A DNA stretch of 64,000 nucleotides, taken from Escherichia sp. ESNIH1. GTDB lineage: Bacteria; Pseudomonadota; Gammaproteobacteria; Enterobacterales; Enterobacteriaceae. Shown one piece after another: positions 9,831 through 18,465 of the stretch (positions are counted from its first letter, which is position 1; every line of letters begins with the position of its first letter). Below the pieces are notes generated by a model, which did not search any database, had not been told where the DNA came from, and saw nothing but the letters and a program-made list of their open reading frames with translations. The DNA lies in the NCBI GenBank assembly GCA_002918705.1, contig PQKR01000001.1, positions 558,001 to 622,000 of the forward strand, read 5' to 3'. A program made the position numbers and the translations under genes.

Positions 9831-10679
9831 ATGATCGCAATTACCGGCGCCACCGGCCACCTGGGCCAGCTTACCCTTACCGAACTGCTGAAAACCGTCC
9901 CCGCCAGCCAGCTGGTGGCCATTGTGCGTAATCCGGCGAAAGCCGAAGCCCTGGCCCAGCAGGGCGTCACCGTGCGTCAGGCTGAGTATGGCGACCAGGC
10001 CGCGCTCACCGCCGCCCTTGAGGGCGTTGAGAAGCTGCTGCTGATCTCCTCCAGCGAAGTGGGCCAGCGCGCGGTTCAGCACCGTAACGTCATTAATGCA
10101 GCGAAGTCCGCGGGTGTGAAATTCATCGCCTACACCAGCCTGCTGCACGCCGATCGCTCCCCGCTGGGCCTGCACGTTGAACACGTGGAGACCGAACAGT
10201 ATCTGGCGGCCTCCGGCATCCCCTACGCCCTGCTCCGCAACGGCTGGTATAGCGAAAACTATCTGGCCAGCGCCCCGGCAGCGTTAGCGCACGGTGTATT
10301 TATCGGCTCCGCCGGGGAAGGTAAAATCGCCTCCGCCACTCGGGCTGACTATGCGGCGGCAGCAGCTAAGGTGATAAGCAGTGAAGGCCATGCGGGCAAG
10401 GTGTACGAGCTGGCGGGCGATGAGGCCTGGACCCTCAGCGATCTGGCGGCAGAGTTAAGCAAGCAGAGCGGCAAACCGGTGGTCTATCAGAACCTCAGCG
10501 AAGCCGATTTTGCTGCCGCGCTGAAAGGCGCGGGCCTGCCTGAGGCGTTTGCTAACCTGCTGGCGGACTCAGACGTCGGTGCTGCAAAAGGCGGCCTGTT
10601 TGATGACAGCCGCACGCTAAGCACGCTGATTGGCCGTCCGACCACGCCGATTCGTGACAGCATTCGCGAGATCGTCTGA
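9831..10679 (+). CDS. qorB: NAD(P)H:quinone oxidoreductase QorB (YtfG), NmrA-like
   Basis: 282 residues (286 in E. coli). Atypical short-chain dehydrogenase of the NmrA-like group with the N-terminal Rossmann motif ITGATGHLGQLT. It reduces quinones with NADPH. The central YTSLLHADRSPLGL and LLRNGWYSENYL segments match the family. AGAAGGAG lies about 8 bases before the ATG. It is divergently transcribed from ytfH. Confidence 0.93.
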   Translation: MIAITGATGHLGQLTLTELLKTVPASQLVAIVRNPAKAEALAQQGVTVRQAEYGDQAALTAALEGVEKLLLISSSEVGQRAVQHRNVINAAKSAGVKFIAYTSLLHADRSPLGLHVEHVETEQYLAASGIPYALLRNGWYSENYLASAPAALAHGVFIGSAGEGKIASATRADYAAAAAKVISSEGHAGKVYELAGDEAWTLSDLAAELSKQSGKPVVYQNLSEADFAAALKGAGLPEAFANLLADSDVGAAKGGLFDDSRTLSTLIGRPTTPIRDSIREIV

Positions 10680-10712
10680 CCTTACAGCAACGTTAATTTT
10701 TGTAGCATCCCA

Positions 10713-10746
10713 GCGGGTCATTCCTGATAATGAAGCAATGACCCGC
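10713..10746. promoter_or_regulatory. 10-base inverted repeat ahead of the AraC-type gene
   Basis: Arms GCGGGTCATT (10713-10722) and AATGACCCGC (10737-10746) match perfectly across 14 bases. The right arm ends 3 bases before the ribosome binding site GGAGAG of the next gene. There is no T tract on either side, so it is not an ordinary terminator. It may be an operator, for example for autoregulation, or an mRNA leader hairpin. Confidence 0.45.
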
Positions 10747-10759
10747 GTGGAGAGAACCA

Positions 10760-11584
10760 GTGCAAGGTGTACCGGAACAGTTCAGCGATAAAAAAGACAG
10801 CGCCCGCTTTCGCCATCTGGCACGGTTTCCGGGCGTCGAACTGTATCACGCGCATATCTCCCGCTACGTCTTTGAGCCGCATACCCATGAAGCTTTCGGC
10901 ATCGGTACGATAGAGGCGGGTGCGGAGCGCTTTCGCTATCGCGGTGCGCAGCACGTTGCCCCTGCCTGTTCGGTGGTCACCATGAACCCCGAGGAGCTGC
11001 ATACCGGCGAGGCAGCCACTGCTGACGGCTGGCGCTACCGGATGATCTATATTGAGCCGGATCGGCTTGAGCAGATAACCGGGATCCGCCACTGGTGGTT
11101 CGCTGAGGCTACCCGCTACGATCCGCTCCGCTCCCGGCAGATTTTTACGCTTATCCACCATCTCTGGCAGAGCGACGATCCCCTCGCTCAGCAAGGTCTG
11201 CTGCTGGATCTCATCGACACCTTCAGGCCGCTGGCGCACCACGCGCCGGTGCCGGTAGAGGGAGCGCACCGCTTCGAGCGCGTACGCGACTACCTGCACG
11301 ACAACTATATGCACACCCTGACCCTTGATGAGCTGGCGCAGGTGGTCTCGTTGAGTCCCTATCACTTCCAGCGCCAGTTCAAAGCCCATTTTCACGTCAC
11401 GCCGCACCAGATGCTGATGGCGATCCGCCTGTGGCGGGCGAAACATTTTCTCACCCAAGGCATGCCCGCCGCCGACGTTGCCGCCACCACCGGGCTGACC
11501 GATCAATCGCACCTCACCCGCGCTTTCACCCGCCGCTATGGCATTACGCCGGTGCGCTACCAGAAACAGGTGGTCCGGCGCTAA
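10760..11584 (+). CDS. AraC-family transcriptional regulator
   Basis: 274 residues starting at a GTG with GGAGAG 7 bases before it. The N-terminal AraC-type cupin domain (about 20-110, HISRYVFEPHTHEAFGIGTIEAGAERFRYRG) would bind a small ligand. The C-terminal double helix-turn-helix runs from about 175 (LTLDELAQVVSLSPYHFQRQFKAHF and AADVAATTGLTDQSHLTRAFTRRYGITPVRYQ). It lies 75 bases upstream of the exporter gene ytfF on the same strand and probably controls it, a common AraC-plus-exporter pairing. E. coli lacks this gene here. The ligand is unknown. Confidence 0.85.
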   Translation: MQGVPEQFSDKKDSARFRHLARFPGVELYHAHISRYVFEPHTHEAFGIGTIEAGAERFRYRGAQHVAPACSVVTMNPEELHTGEAATADGWRYRMIYIEPDRLEQITGIRHWWFAEATRYDPLRSRQIFTLIHHLWQSDDPLAQQGLLLDLIDTFRPLAHHAPVPVEGAHRFERVRDYLHDNYMHTLTLDELAQVVSLSPYHFQRQFKAHFHVTPHQMLMAIRLWRAKHFLTQGMPAADVAATTGLTDQSHLTRAFTRRYGITPVRYQKQVVRR

Positions 11585-11659
11585 TGCGCAATCTCATACA
11601 ATACGCCCGCCTGCTCCCTTCCTACACTAGATGCAGATTTAAATAAATGGATGGAACAA

Positions 11660-12598
11660 ATGATTAGCGGTGTGTTGTATGCCCTGCTTGCAGGTTTAAT
11701 GTGGGGACTGATTTTTGTCGGGCCATTAATTGTGCCGGAGTACCCGGCGCTGTTGCTGTCGATGGGGCGCTACCTGGCGCTGGGGCTTATCGCTCTGCCG
11801 CTGGCGTGGCTGGGCCGTCAGCGTTTGAAAAAGCTGAGCCGCCGGGACTGGCTCTCCGCGCTGGAGCTGACCATGATGGGTAACCTGATCTACTACGCCT
11901 GCCTGGCAAGCGCCATTCAGCGTACCGGCGCGCCCGTATCAACCATGATTATCGGCACGCTGCCCGTGGTGATCCCGGTTTTCGCCAACCTGCTTTACAG
12001 CCATCGCGACGGCAAGCTGGCCTGGTCGAAGATGGTTCCCGCCCTGGTGTGTATCGCTGTCGGCCTGGCGTGTGTGAATATTGCTGAACTGCGTCACGGT
12101 GTGGCGAATGTGGATGGATGGCGCTACGTCTCCGGTATTCTGCTGGCCATCATCGCCGTGGTGTGCTGGGCCTGGTATGCCTTGCGTAATGCCTGCTGGC
12201 TGCGGGAGAATCCGGACAAAAATCCAATGATGTGGGCCACCGCGCAGGCGCTGGTTACCCTGCCCGTCTCGCTGATTGGCTACGTCGCGGTATGCGGCTG
12301 GTTAAGGCTGGATCAGCCTGAATTTGCGCTACCGTTTGGACCTCGGCCCTGGGTTTTTGTGGGATTAATCGTGGCGATCGCCGTGCTCTGTTCGTGGGTA
12401 GGCGCACTGTGCTGGAACGTTGCCAGCCAGAAGCTGCCGACGGTGATCTTAGGTCCGCTGATTGTCTTTGAAACCCTGGCGGGACTGCTCTATACCTTCC
12501 TGCTGCGCCAGAGCCTGCCGCCCGTGCTGACCGCATCCGGTATTCTGCTGCTGGTCGTGGGTGTGACCCTGGCCGTGAGGGGAAAACCGGTTCAGTAG
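11660..12598 (+). CDS. ytfF: YtfF, EamA/DMT-family inner-membrane transporter
   Basis: 312 residues with ten predicted hydrophobic segments, closely matching E. coli YtfF. The ATG at 11660 gives the family N-terminus MISGVLYALLAGLMWG with a GGA five bases upstream; an ATG at 11651 is also in frame. Two EamA repeats are visible (segments at about 5-135 and 155-300). The substrate is not known; EamA proteins generally export amino acids or other metabolites. The AraC-type gene just upstream suggests inducible expression. Confidence 0.85.
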   Translation: MISGVLYALLAGLMWGLIFVGPLIVPEYPALLLSMGRYLALGLIALPLAWLGRQRLKKLSRRDWLSALELTMMGNLIYYACLASAIQRTGAPVSTMIIGTLPVVIPVFANLLYSHRDGKLAWSKMVPALVCIAVGLACVNIAELRHGVANVDGWRYVSGILLAIIAVVCWAWYALRNACWLRENPDKNPMMWATAQALVTLPVSLIGYVAVCGWLRLDQPEFALPFGPRPWVFVGLIVAIAVLCSWVGALCWNVASQKLPTVILGPLIVFETLAGLLYTFLLRQSLPPVLTASGILLLVVGVTLAVRGKPVQ

Positions 12599-12728
12599 GC
12601 CGGGCAAACGGCGTGCCGCCCGGCATTATAGCCTCAACACAATAACGCCCGGTGGCGCTACGCTTACCGGGCCTACAAACCACTCCGTGCCCAATGTAGG
12701 CCGGGCAAACGCCGTGCCCCCCGGCGAT
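12597..12728. repeat. BIME: cluster of REP units
   Basis: Three REP-like units in alternating orientation with cores TAGGCCGGGCAAACG, GCTTACCGGGCCTAC and TAGGCCGGGCAAACG separate ytfF from the convergent chemoreceptor gene. No gene is visible in it. Confidence 0.75.
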
Positions 12729-12735
12729 TTATCGG

Positions 12736-14319
12736 TTAAGCGTTAGCCATATCTGCCTGGCGACGGGTAGTTTTAAATACCGCGACCGCCTCGCTCAGGC
12801 GAGCGGACTGCTCTTCCAGCGCCGCGGCCGCCGCCGCAGACTCCTGCACCAGCGAGGCGTTCTGCTGAGTCACGCGATCCATCTCCGCTACCGCCTGGCC
12901 GACCTGATCGATGCCGCGGCTCTGCTCATCCGAAGCGGACGCAATTTCGCCCATGATGTCGGTCACGCGGGTGACGGCGTTAACGATCTCGGCCATCGTC
13001 TCACCGGCCTGATTCACCAGCGCCGAGCCTGCGTCGACCCGGTCGCCAGAGTCATCAATCAGGCCTTTGATCTCTTTCGCTGCCTGAGCGCTGCGCTGGG
13101 CAAGCGTACGTACCTCCCCGGCAACCACGGCAAAGCCCCGGCCCTGCTCGCCGGCACGGGCCGCTTCTACCGCCGCGTTCAGCGCCAGAATGTTGGTCTG
13201 GAAGGCGATCCCGTCAATCACGTTGGTGATCTGAGCAATCTTGTTGGAGCTGGTGGCGATCTCATCCATTGTCCGCACCACGCTCGCTACCACGCTGCCG
13301 CCTTTCTTCGCGGTAGAAGAGGCATCCAGCGCCAGACGGGAGGCCTGGCGGGCGTTGTCGGCATTCTGCTTCACGGTAGCCGTCAGCTGCTCCATGCTGG
13401 CCGCCGTCTCTTCCAGGGAAGCGGCCTGCTGCTCGGTACGGGAGGAGAGATCGTTGCTGCCCGCGGAGATTTCGCTCGCCCCGGTATAGATTACGTCGGC
13501 CCCGTCACGTACCACACCAACCGTATTTGCCAGCGCCGCCTGCATCTCCTTCACGTTACGCGCCAGCAGCGCCATTTCGTTTTTGCCCTCGGCGGCAATC
13601 GACCGGGTCAGATCGCCCGCGGCGATAGCGCGGATATGGCCGAGCACCTCATCCAGCGGCTGCAGCAGCACACGGCGCATCGCAATCCAGCTGATAATAA
13701 TCACGGCGATCACCACCAGCATGATCGCTGAGAGGATCCACAGGATACGTTTGTAGTCGCTCTCGTTATCCTTAACGCCCCGGCTGGCCAGGTCCGCCTG
13801 CGCTTTACGCCATTCACGGTAGACCGCCTGCATCGCCTTCTGCTTCTGCTCGGCGTTCTGCTTGAACATCCCCGCCAGATCGCCCTGCGCTAACAGGGTG
13901 TTCATCTGGGCCAGGGTTGTAGAGTAGTTGCGATACTGCTCTTCCAGACGGTCAGCCATATGCTCGTCCATCCCGGGCGTTTCCGGCAGCGCATAGTAGA
14001 TATCGTAATGACGCTGGGCGTCCGCCAGCAGGTTTTTGGCTATGGTAACCAGCTCGCTGAGCTGCCCGCCGTTAATCTGGCTCGCCTCGCTGCTTTGCAG
14101 ACGCAGCATACCCCGGTTCAGGGTCACACGGGCCTGGTTCAGGCTAATCCAGGCGTCGGTAAATTCAGCGACGTTCTGGCTGGAGAGCTGGGAGACATTG
14201 AAATTATCTTTATCGTTATTGAGCGCGGTGATGAACACGCTCGCTGAAATCACCTGCATGACGCCAAGCGCCAACAGGACTGAAATCAGCAGGGTAATGA
14301 CTTTCATACGTTTAAACAT
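12736..14319 (-). CDS. Methyl-accepting chemotaxis protein (four-helix-bundle type)
   Basis: 527 residues from the ATG at 14319 (AAAGG seven bases upstream); a longer frame reading to 14403 lacks support. The order is: TM1 (about 6-28), a periplasmic helical domain like the Tar/Tsr ligand-binding bundle, TM2 (about 190-212, WILSAIMLVVIAVIIISW), a HAMP domain and a long cytoplasmic signalling coiled coil. The highly conserved tip is intact ([21 protein letters not shown]). The C-terminus ends ADMANA, so the NWETF-type pentapeptide that tethers CheR/CheB is absent. A FliA-type promoter match lies upstream. The ligand is unknown. Confidence 0.88.
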   Translation of the reverse strand: MFKRMKVITLLISVLLALGVMQVISASVFITALNNDKDNFNVSQLSSQNVAEFTDAWISLNQARVTLNRGMLRLQSSEASQINGGQLSELVTIAKNLLADAQRHYDIYYALPETPGMDEHMADRLEEQYRNYSTTLAQMNTLLAQGDLAGMFKQNAEQKQKAMQAVYREWRKAQADLASRGVKDNESDYKRILWILSAIMLVVIAVIIISWIAMRRVLLQPLDEVLGHIRAIAAGDLTRSIAAEGKNEMALLARNVKEMQAALANTVGVVRDGADVIYTGASEISAGSNDLSSRTEQQAASLEETAASMEQLTATVKQNADNARQASRLALDASSTAKKGGSVVASVVRTMDEIATSSNKIAQITNVIDGIAFQTNILALNAAVEAARAGEQGRGFAVVAGEVRTLAQRSAQAAKEIKGLIDDSGDRVDAGSALVNQAGETMAEIVNAVTRVTDIMGEIASASDEQSRGIDQVGQAVAEMDRVTQQNASLVQESAAAAAALEEQSARLSEAVAVFKTTRRQADMANA

Positions 14320-14359
14320 GTATTGCCTTTTAGGATGCAGGATATTGTCTGGCCTGTAT

Positions 14360-14386
14360 CTATCGGCAGGTATGGCGGCTTCTTGA
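14360..14386 (-). promoter_or_regulatory. Candidate FliA (sigma-28) promoter for the chemoreceptor gene
   Basis: Read leftwards: TCAAGAAG, 11 bases, then GCCGATAG. The -10 element matches the sigma-28 consensus GCCGATAA in 7 of 8 positions; the -35 is poorer (4 of 8). The spacing is the canonical 11, and the -10 lies 41 bases from the start codon. Confidence 0.55.
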
Positions 14387-14448
14387 ACATAATTGTGAAG
14401 CACATCTCATTTTTACCCCTGCCGCTAAAGGGTTATAGCCTCTTTTTA

Positions 14449-14471
14449 AAGATGCATTTAAAATGCATCTT
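14449..14471. promoter_or_regulatory. NsrR operator upstream of ytfE
   Basis: A perfect palindrome with 11-base arms AAGATGCATTT and AAATGCATCTT around one central base. It matches the known NsrR site of the E. coli ytfE promoter. NsrR represses until its [2Fe-2S] cluster reacts with nitric oxide. The start codon is 26 bases downstream, and the site overlaps the expected promoter. Confidence 0.88.
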
Positions 14472-14497
14472 ATTATATCCACATTGAGGTAACTGCT

Positions 14498-15160
14498 ATG
14501 GCCTTTCGCGACCAATCTTTAGGTGAGCTGGCGCTCTCTATCCCCCGGGCCTCGGCCCTGTTCCGTCAGTACGATATGGACTACTGCTGCGGCGGTAAGC
14601 AGACGCTGGCTCGTGCAGCGCAGCGTAAAGCGCTGAACGTTGAGGAAATTGAGGCGGCGCTGGCGAAGCTGGCCGAGCAGCCGGTAGACAAAGAGTGGCG
14701 CGTGGCCCCGCTGGCCGAGATTATCGATCACATCATTGTGCGCTATCACGACAGGCACCGCGAGCAGCTGCCGGAGCTGATCCTCCAGGCCACCAAGGTT
14801 GAGCGCGTTCATGCCGATAAACCGAACGTGCCGCGCGGGTTGACCAAATACCTGACCCTGCTGCATGAGGAGTTGACCAATCACATGATGAAGGAGGAGC
14901 GGATCCTCTTCCCGATGATCAAGCAGGGCCAGGGCAGCCATGCGGCGGGACCGGTAAGCGTGATGGAGAGTGAGCACGATGAGGCGGGCGAGCTGCTGGA
15001 GGTCATCAAGCACACCACCCATAACGTGACGCCGCCGCCGGAGGCCTGCACGACGTGGAAGGCGATGTATAACGGGATTAACGAGCTGATTGACGATCTG
15101 ATGGAGCACATCAGCCTGGAGAATAACGTGCTCTTCCCGCGCGCCTTAGCCGGGGAGTAA
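14498..15160 (+). CDS. ytfE: YtfE (RIC), di-iron protein repairing iron-sulfur clusters
   Basis: 220 residues, the same length as E. coli YtfE. The N-terminal ScdA/DUF542 domain holds the conserved [13 protein letters not shown] with paired cysteines. A hemerythrin-like four-helix domain (about 80-215) carries the di-iron ligand positions in [32 protein letters not shown] and [10 protein letters not shown]. It restores Fe-S clusters damaged by nitric oxide or peroxide and is cytoplasmic. The perfect NsrR operator upstream makes it NO-inducible. Confidence 0.96.
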   Translation: MAFRDQSLGELALSIPRASALFRQYDMDYCCGGKQTLARAAQRKALNVEEIEAALAKLAEQPVDKEWRVAPLAEIIDHIIVRYHDRHREQLPELILQATKVERVHADKPNVPRGLTKYLTLLHEELTNHMMKEERILFPMIKQGQGSHAAGPVSVMESEHDEAGELLEVIKHTTHNVTPPPEACTTWKAMYNGINELIDDLMEHISLENNVLFPRALAGE

Positions 15161-15166
15161 ACAAAA

Positions 15167-15196
15167 AGGCCCGGCAGCGCTACGCTTGCCGGGCCT
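15167..15196. terminator. Bidirectional REP-like hairpin between ytfE and cycA
   Basis: Perfect 10-base arms AGGCCCGGCA (15167-15176) and TGCCGGGCCT (15187-15196) lie between convergent genes. The A run before the left arm gives a T tail in the cycA direction. Confidence 0.7.
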
Positions 15197-15206
15197 GGAG
15201 ACTGTC

Positions 15207-16619
15207 TTACTTACGGAAACTCTCTACGCGCTTCTTGCCCACCAGCAGCCAGAACGCGCCCAGCACCACAAACCACAGCGGCGTGACGATCAGCGCCTGA
15301 CGGGTATCCTCTTCCAGGGTCAGCAGCACCAGCACAAAGGCGAAGAACGCCATGCACACCCAGCACATTACCTTGCCCAGCGGCATCTTGTAGATCGACT
15401 TCGCGTGCAGCTCCGGACGACGCTTACGGTAGACCAGGTACGAGCAGAGGATAATGGTCCAGACGAACATAAACAGGATCGCCGACACGGTGGTGATCAT
15501 GGTGAACGCTTCAATTACGCTTGGGTTAACGTAGAGGATCACCACGCCGCCCAGCAGGCAGATGCAGGAGAAGGTCAGGCCGGTTGCCGGTACGGCGCGC
15601 TTCGACAGCTTGCCGAAGCTCTTCGGCGCCACGCCGTCCTGGGCCAGGCCAAACAGCATTCGGCTGGTGGAGAAGACGCCGCTGTTCGCCGATGAGGCAG
15701 CCGAGGTCAGCACCACAAAGTTGATAATGCTCGCCGCCGCCGGCAGGCCCACCAGCACAAACAGCTCAACGAACGGGCTTTTGTTCGGTACCACGGAGCT
15801 CCACGGCGTCACGGACATGATCACAATCAGCGCGAAGACGTAGAACATAATGATGCGGATAGGGATAGAGTTAATCGCCCGCGGCAGTGATTTCTCCGGA
15901 TCTTTGGTTTCCGCCGCCGTGGTGCCTACCAGCTCAATACCGACAAAGGCAAAGACCGCAATCTGGAAACCAGCAAAGAAGCCGCTCAGCCCTTTCGGGA
16001 ACCAGCCGCCGTCATCCCACAGGTGGGTAAAGGAGGCCTGAACGCCGGTCGGCGACTGGAAGTTCATCAGCACCATCACCACGCCTACGACAATCAGCGA
16101 CACGATGGCGACGATTTTAATCATCGCAAACCAGAACTCCATCTCGCCAAACAGCTTCACCGTCGCCAGGTTAAGGCTCAGCAGCAGCAGGATCACCGCC
16201 AGCGAGGCCACCCAGTCCGACAGTCCGGGGAACCAGAATTGGGCGTAAGCGGTGATGGCCACCACGTCCGCCATGCCGGTCACCACCCAGCAGAACCAGT
16301 AGGTCCAGCCGGTAAAGTAGCCTGCCCACGGGCCGAGCAGATCGGCGGCAAAGTCGCTAAACGACTTGTACTCGAGGTTGGACAGCAGTAGCTCGCCCAT
16401 CGCGCGCATAACGAAAAAGAGCATAAAGCCGATGATCATATAGACAAATATGATCGACGGGCCGGCAAGACTGATTGTTTTACCCGATCCCATAAACAGC
16501 CCGGTACCGATGGCACCTCCAATGGCAATAAGCTGAATATGACGGTTAGTGAGATGACGCCGTAGCGACTGCTCGGCCGGAGCCTGCTCGTCGGTAGCGA
16601 CTTTGATCTGATCTACCAT
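15207..16619 (-). CDS. cycA: CycA, D-serine/D-alanine/glycine proton symporter
   Basis: 470 residues, the same as E. coli CycA. Amino acid-polyamine-organocation family with 12 hydrophobic segments. The N-terminal GGAIGTGLFMGSGKTI is the family's substrate-binding loop. It imports glycine, D-alanine, D-serine and D-cycloserine across the inner membrane. As in E. coli it lies downstream of fklB on the same strand, with a 312-base gap suggesting its own promoter. In E. coli cycA mRNA is a GcvB small-RNA target; I did not confirm the pairing site. Confidence 0.96.
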   Translation of the reverse strand: MVDQIKVATDEQAPAEQSLRRHLTNRHIQLIAIGGAIGTGLFMGSGKTISLAGPSIIFVYMIIGFMLFFVMRAMGELLLSNLEYKSFSDFAADLLGPWAGYFTGWTYWFCWVVTGMADVVAITAYAQFWFPGLSDWVASLAVILLLLSLNLATVKLFGEMEFWFAMIKIVAIVSLIVVGVVMVLMNFQSPTGVQASFTHLWDDGGWFPKGLSGFFAGFQIAVFAFVGIELVGTTAAETKDPEKSLPRAINSIPIRIIMFYVFALIVIMSVTPWSSVVPNKSPFVELFVLVGLPAAASIINFVVLTSAASSANSGVFSTSRMLFGLAQDGVAPKSFGKLSKRAVPATGLTFSCICLLGGVVILYVNPSVIEAFTMITTVSAILFMFVWTIILCSYLVYRKRRPELHAKSIYKMPLGKVMCWVCMAFFAFVLVLLTLEEDTRQALIVTPLWFVVLGAFWLLVGKKRVESFRK

Positions 16620-16931
16620 GTGTTTATTTCCTGTACCTGTCTGTGTTGTTGAGGCTCTTCTGGCCTTTCATCGCTGACGCCGCAGGGCGCCTGAATGTGG
16701 ACTCATCGATATTAGGTAAGAATCGGAGGGATGAATACTGCGATTTATAGGCAATGTTACACTTATGTTAAAAATGAGTGTGATATCACACCCCTACCTT
16801 GATTTGGCTCACAAAAATACACGCAAAAAAAGCATTTGCAAGATTAAGTATCGACATTTATGTAAAGAGTGGAGGATATGCGGAGGTATCGCTTCCTCTC
16901 CCCATTTAGGGAGAGGAATCGTTTAGCAGCG
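16620..16931. promoter_or_regulatory. cycA upstream region with a 14-base palindrome
   Basis: 312 bases without a gene. At 16778-16791 there is a perfect palindrome GTGTGATATCACAC. Its half site resembles that of CRP (TGTGA), but the two halves are separated by only 2 bases rather than 6, so CRP is not a good match. A hairpin at 16893-16918 (TTCCTCTCCC/GGGAGAGGAA) lies just after fklB but lacks a T tract. Confidence 0.4.
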
Positions 16932-17552
16932 TTACAGGATTTCCAGCAGCTCGACTTCAAACACCAGGGTGCTGAATGGCGGAATCGATGCGCCCGCGCC
17001 ACGCTCACCGTAGGCCAGGTTCTGCGGAATGGTCAGCTCCCACTTAGAGCCTACCGGCATCAGGGTCAGCGCTTCGATCCAGCCTGGGATCACGCCGTTA
17101 ACCGGGAACTCTGCCGGCTCGCCACGGGCTACGGAGCTGTCGAAGACTGAACCGTCCGTCAGCTTACCGGTGTAGTGCACGCGCACGCGGTCGGTACGTG
17201 CCGGGATAGCGCCCTCGCCCTGCTTGATTACGCGGAACTGCAGGCCGGACTCGGTGCTGTTCACGCCTTCACGCTCGCGGTTCTCGTCCAGATACTTCAC
17301 GCCCTCTTCAGCCATCGCGGCAAAGCGCTCGCGACGCACCGCATCGGCACGCTCGTGAATTTCACGCAGCGCACGATGAACAACATCCACCGGCACAGCA
17401 GGCTGTTTTCCTGCCAGCGCGTCGGCAATACCGGCAACCAGCGCTTCCGGCAGCAGGCCCTGGAGGCCAGACTCGCTCAGCTGCTGGCCTACCTGCAGGC
17501 CGATACCGTAACTTGCCTGTGCTTCGATAGTGTCAAACGTCGGGGTTGTCAT
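16932..17552 (-). CDS. fklB: FklB, FKBP22-type peptidyl-prolyl cis-trans isomerase
   Basis: 206 residues from the ATG at 17552 (GAAAGG upstream), equal to E. coli FklB. An N-terminal alpha-helical dimerisation domain (about 1-90) precedes a C-terminal FKBP domain (about 105-206) with the FKBP hallmarks [38 protein letters not shown] and [13 protein letters not shown]. It catalyses proline isomerisation during folding. No signal peptide is present, so it is cytoplasmic. A longer frame start at 17660 is not supported. Confidence 0.95.
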   Translation of the reverse strand: MTTPTFDTIEAQASYGIGLQVGQQLSESGLQGLLPEALVAGIADALAGKQPAVPVDVVHRALREIHERADAVRRERFAAMAEEGVKYLDENREREGVNSTESGLQFRVIKQGEGAIPARTDRVRVHYTGKLTDGSVFDSSVARGEPAEFPVNGVIPGWIEALTLMPVGSKWELTIPQNLAYGERGAGASIPPFSTLVFEVELLEIL

Positions 17553-17783
17553 GGGTTTTCCTTTCATCGTATTAAAAGTAGCGGGCAGCATAGCAGCCGC
17601 GCCGCACCGGGTAAAACTTTGTCGCAGGGAGGGTGACAAATCGCAGCGAAAAAGAAACAATAGAGAGGGTAAGATTATTCCCGATCCCAGGTCACGAAAG
17701 AGCGCTTTACTACGCGAGTCAGGCAGTTAGCAATCTATACTCAGTGATACAGGAAAATAACGACGCGGAGCAGGAGGAAAGCC

Positions 17784-18419
17784 ATGCCCGGGCGATTTGC
17801 ACTGAAACCGACTCTGGCGAAAATCTGGTACGCGCCGGACAATTTTCGCATTATGGATCCGCTGCCCCCTGCGCACCGTCGCGGCATCATTATTGCGGCC
17901 CTGCTGATTATCATCGGCTTTTTATTGCCTTCAGGGGACAACGGCGACAATGCGCCCGTCAGGCGCGACGCGCAGCTGGATATCGCCCCTTCCCAGCCTG
18001 CGCCCACCGCCCAGCCTCAGCTCGCGCCAACGGTAAGCGATCCCCAGCAGGTTGCACCGGTGACCCCAGAGCCGATCCAGGAGCAGCCGGAAGATACGCA
18101 GACCAACGCTGCACAGAATAACGTCGTGCAGCCCTTCCAGGAGTCAGGGGGTATCGATCAGCAGTGGCGGACCTACCGCGTGGCATCGGGCCAGACCCTG
18201 GCGCAGCTCTTTCGCGATCACAACCTGCCGGCAACGGATGTTTACGCGATGGCCCAGGTGGAAGGCAACGGCAAACCGCTTAGCACGCTGCAAACCGGCC
18301 AGGTGGTGAAGATCCGCCAGAACGCCAGCGGCGTGGTTACCGGCCTGACGATTGAAACCGCTGATGGCGAAGTATTGTTTACCCGCCAGGCCAACGGCAG
18401 CTTTATTCGCGCGCGATAA
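17784..18419 (+). CDS. ytfB: YtfB, OapA-family cell-division-associated envelope protein
   Basis: 211 residues (212 in E. coli). A short cytoplasmic N-terminus (MPGRFALKPTLAKIWYAPDNF) is followed by one membrane anchor (GIIIAALLIIIGFLLP, about 34-49). Then comes a Pro/Gln-rich periplasmic linker and a C-terminal OapA/LysM-like domain (about 120-211, YRVASGQTLAQLFRDHNLPATDVYAMAQVEG). In E. coli it localises to the division site and binds glycans. AGGAGGAAAG precedes the ATG. Confidence 0.92.
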   Translation: MPGRFALKPTLAKIWYAPDNFRIMDPLPPAHRRGIIIAALLIIIGFLLPSGDNGDNAPVRRDAQLDIAPSQPAPTAQPQLAPTVSDPQQVAPVTPEPIQEQPEDTQTNAAQNNVVQPFQESGGIDQQWRTYRVASGQTLAQLFRDHNLPATDVYAMAQVEGNGKPLSTLQTGQVVKIRQNASGVVTGLTIETADGEVLFTRQANGSFIRAR

Positions 18420-18432
18420 TGCATCTCTCGCT

Positions 18433-18459
18433 CCCCGGTGGCGCTAACGCTTACCGGGG
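18433..18459. repeat. REP unit after ytfB
   Basis: Arms CCCCGGT (18433-18439) and ACCGGGG (18453-18459) around GGCGCTAACGCTT lie between convergent ytfB and the exporter gene. It probably also ends transcription. Confidence 0.65.
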
Positions 18460-18465
18460 CTACGA

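Noticed and set aside
10718..11512. Frame antisense to the AraC-family gene
   Set aside because: Shadow of a GC-rich gene; the plus-strand protein has clear double helix-turn-helix homology.
16893..16918. Hairpin after fklB as a Rho-independent terminator
   Set aside because: The stem is strong but no T tract follows on the minus strand, so termination is not supported.
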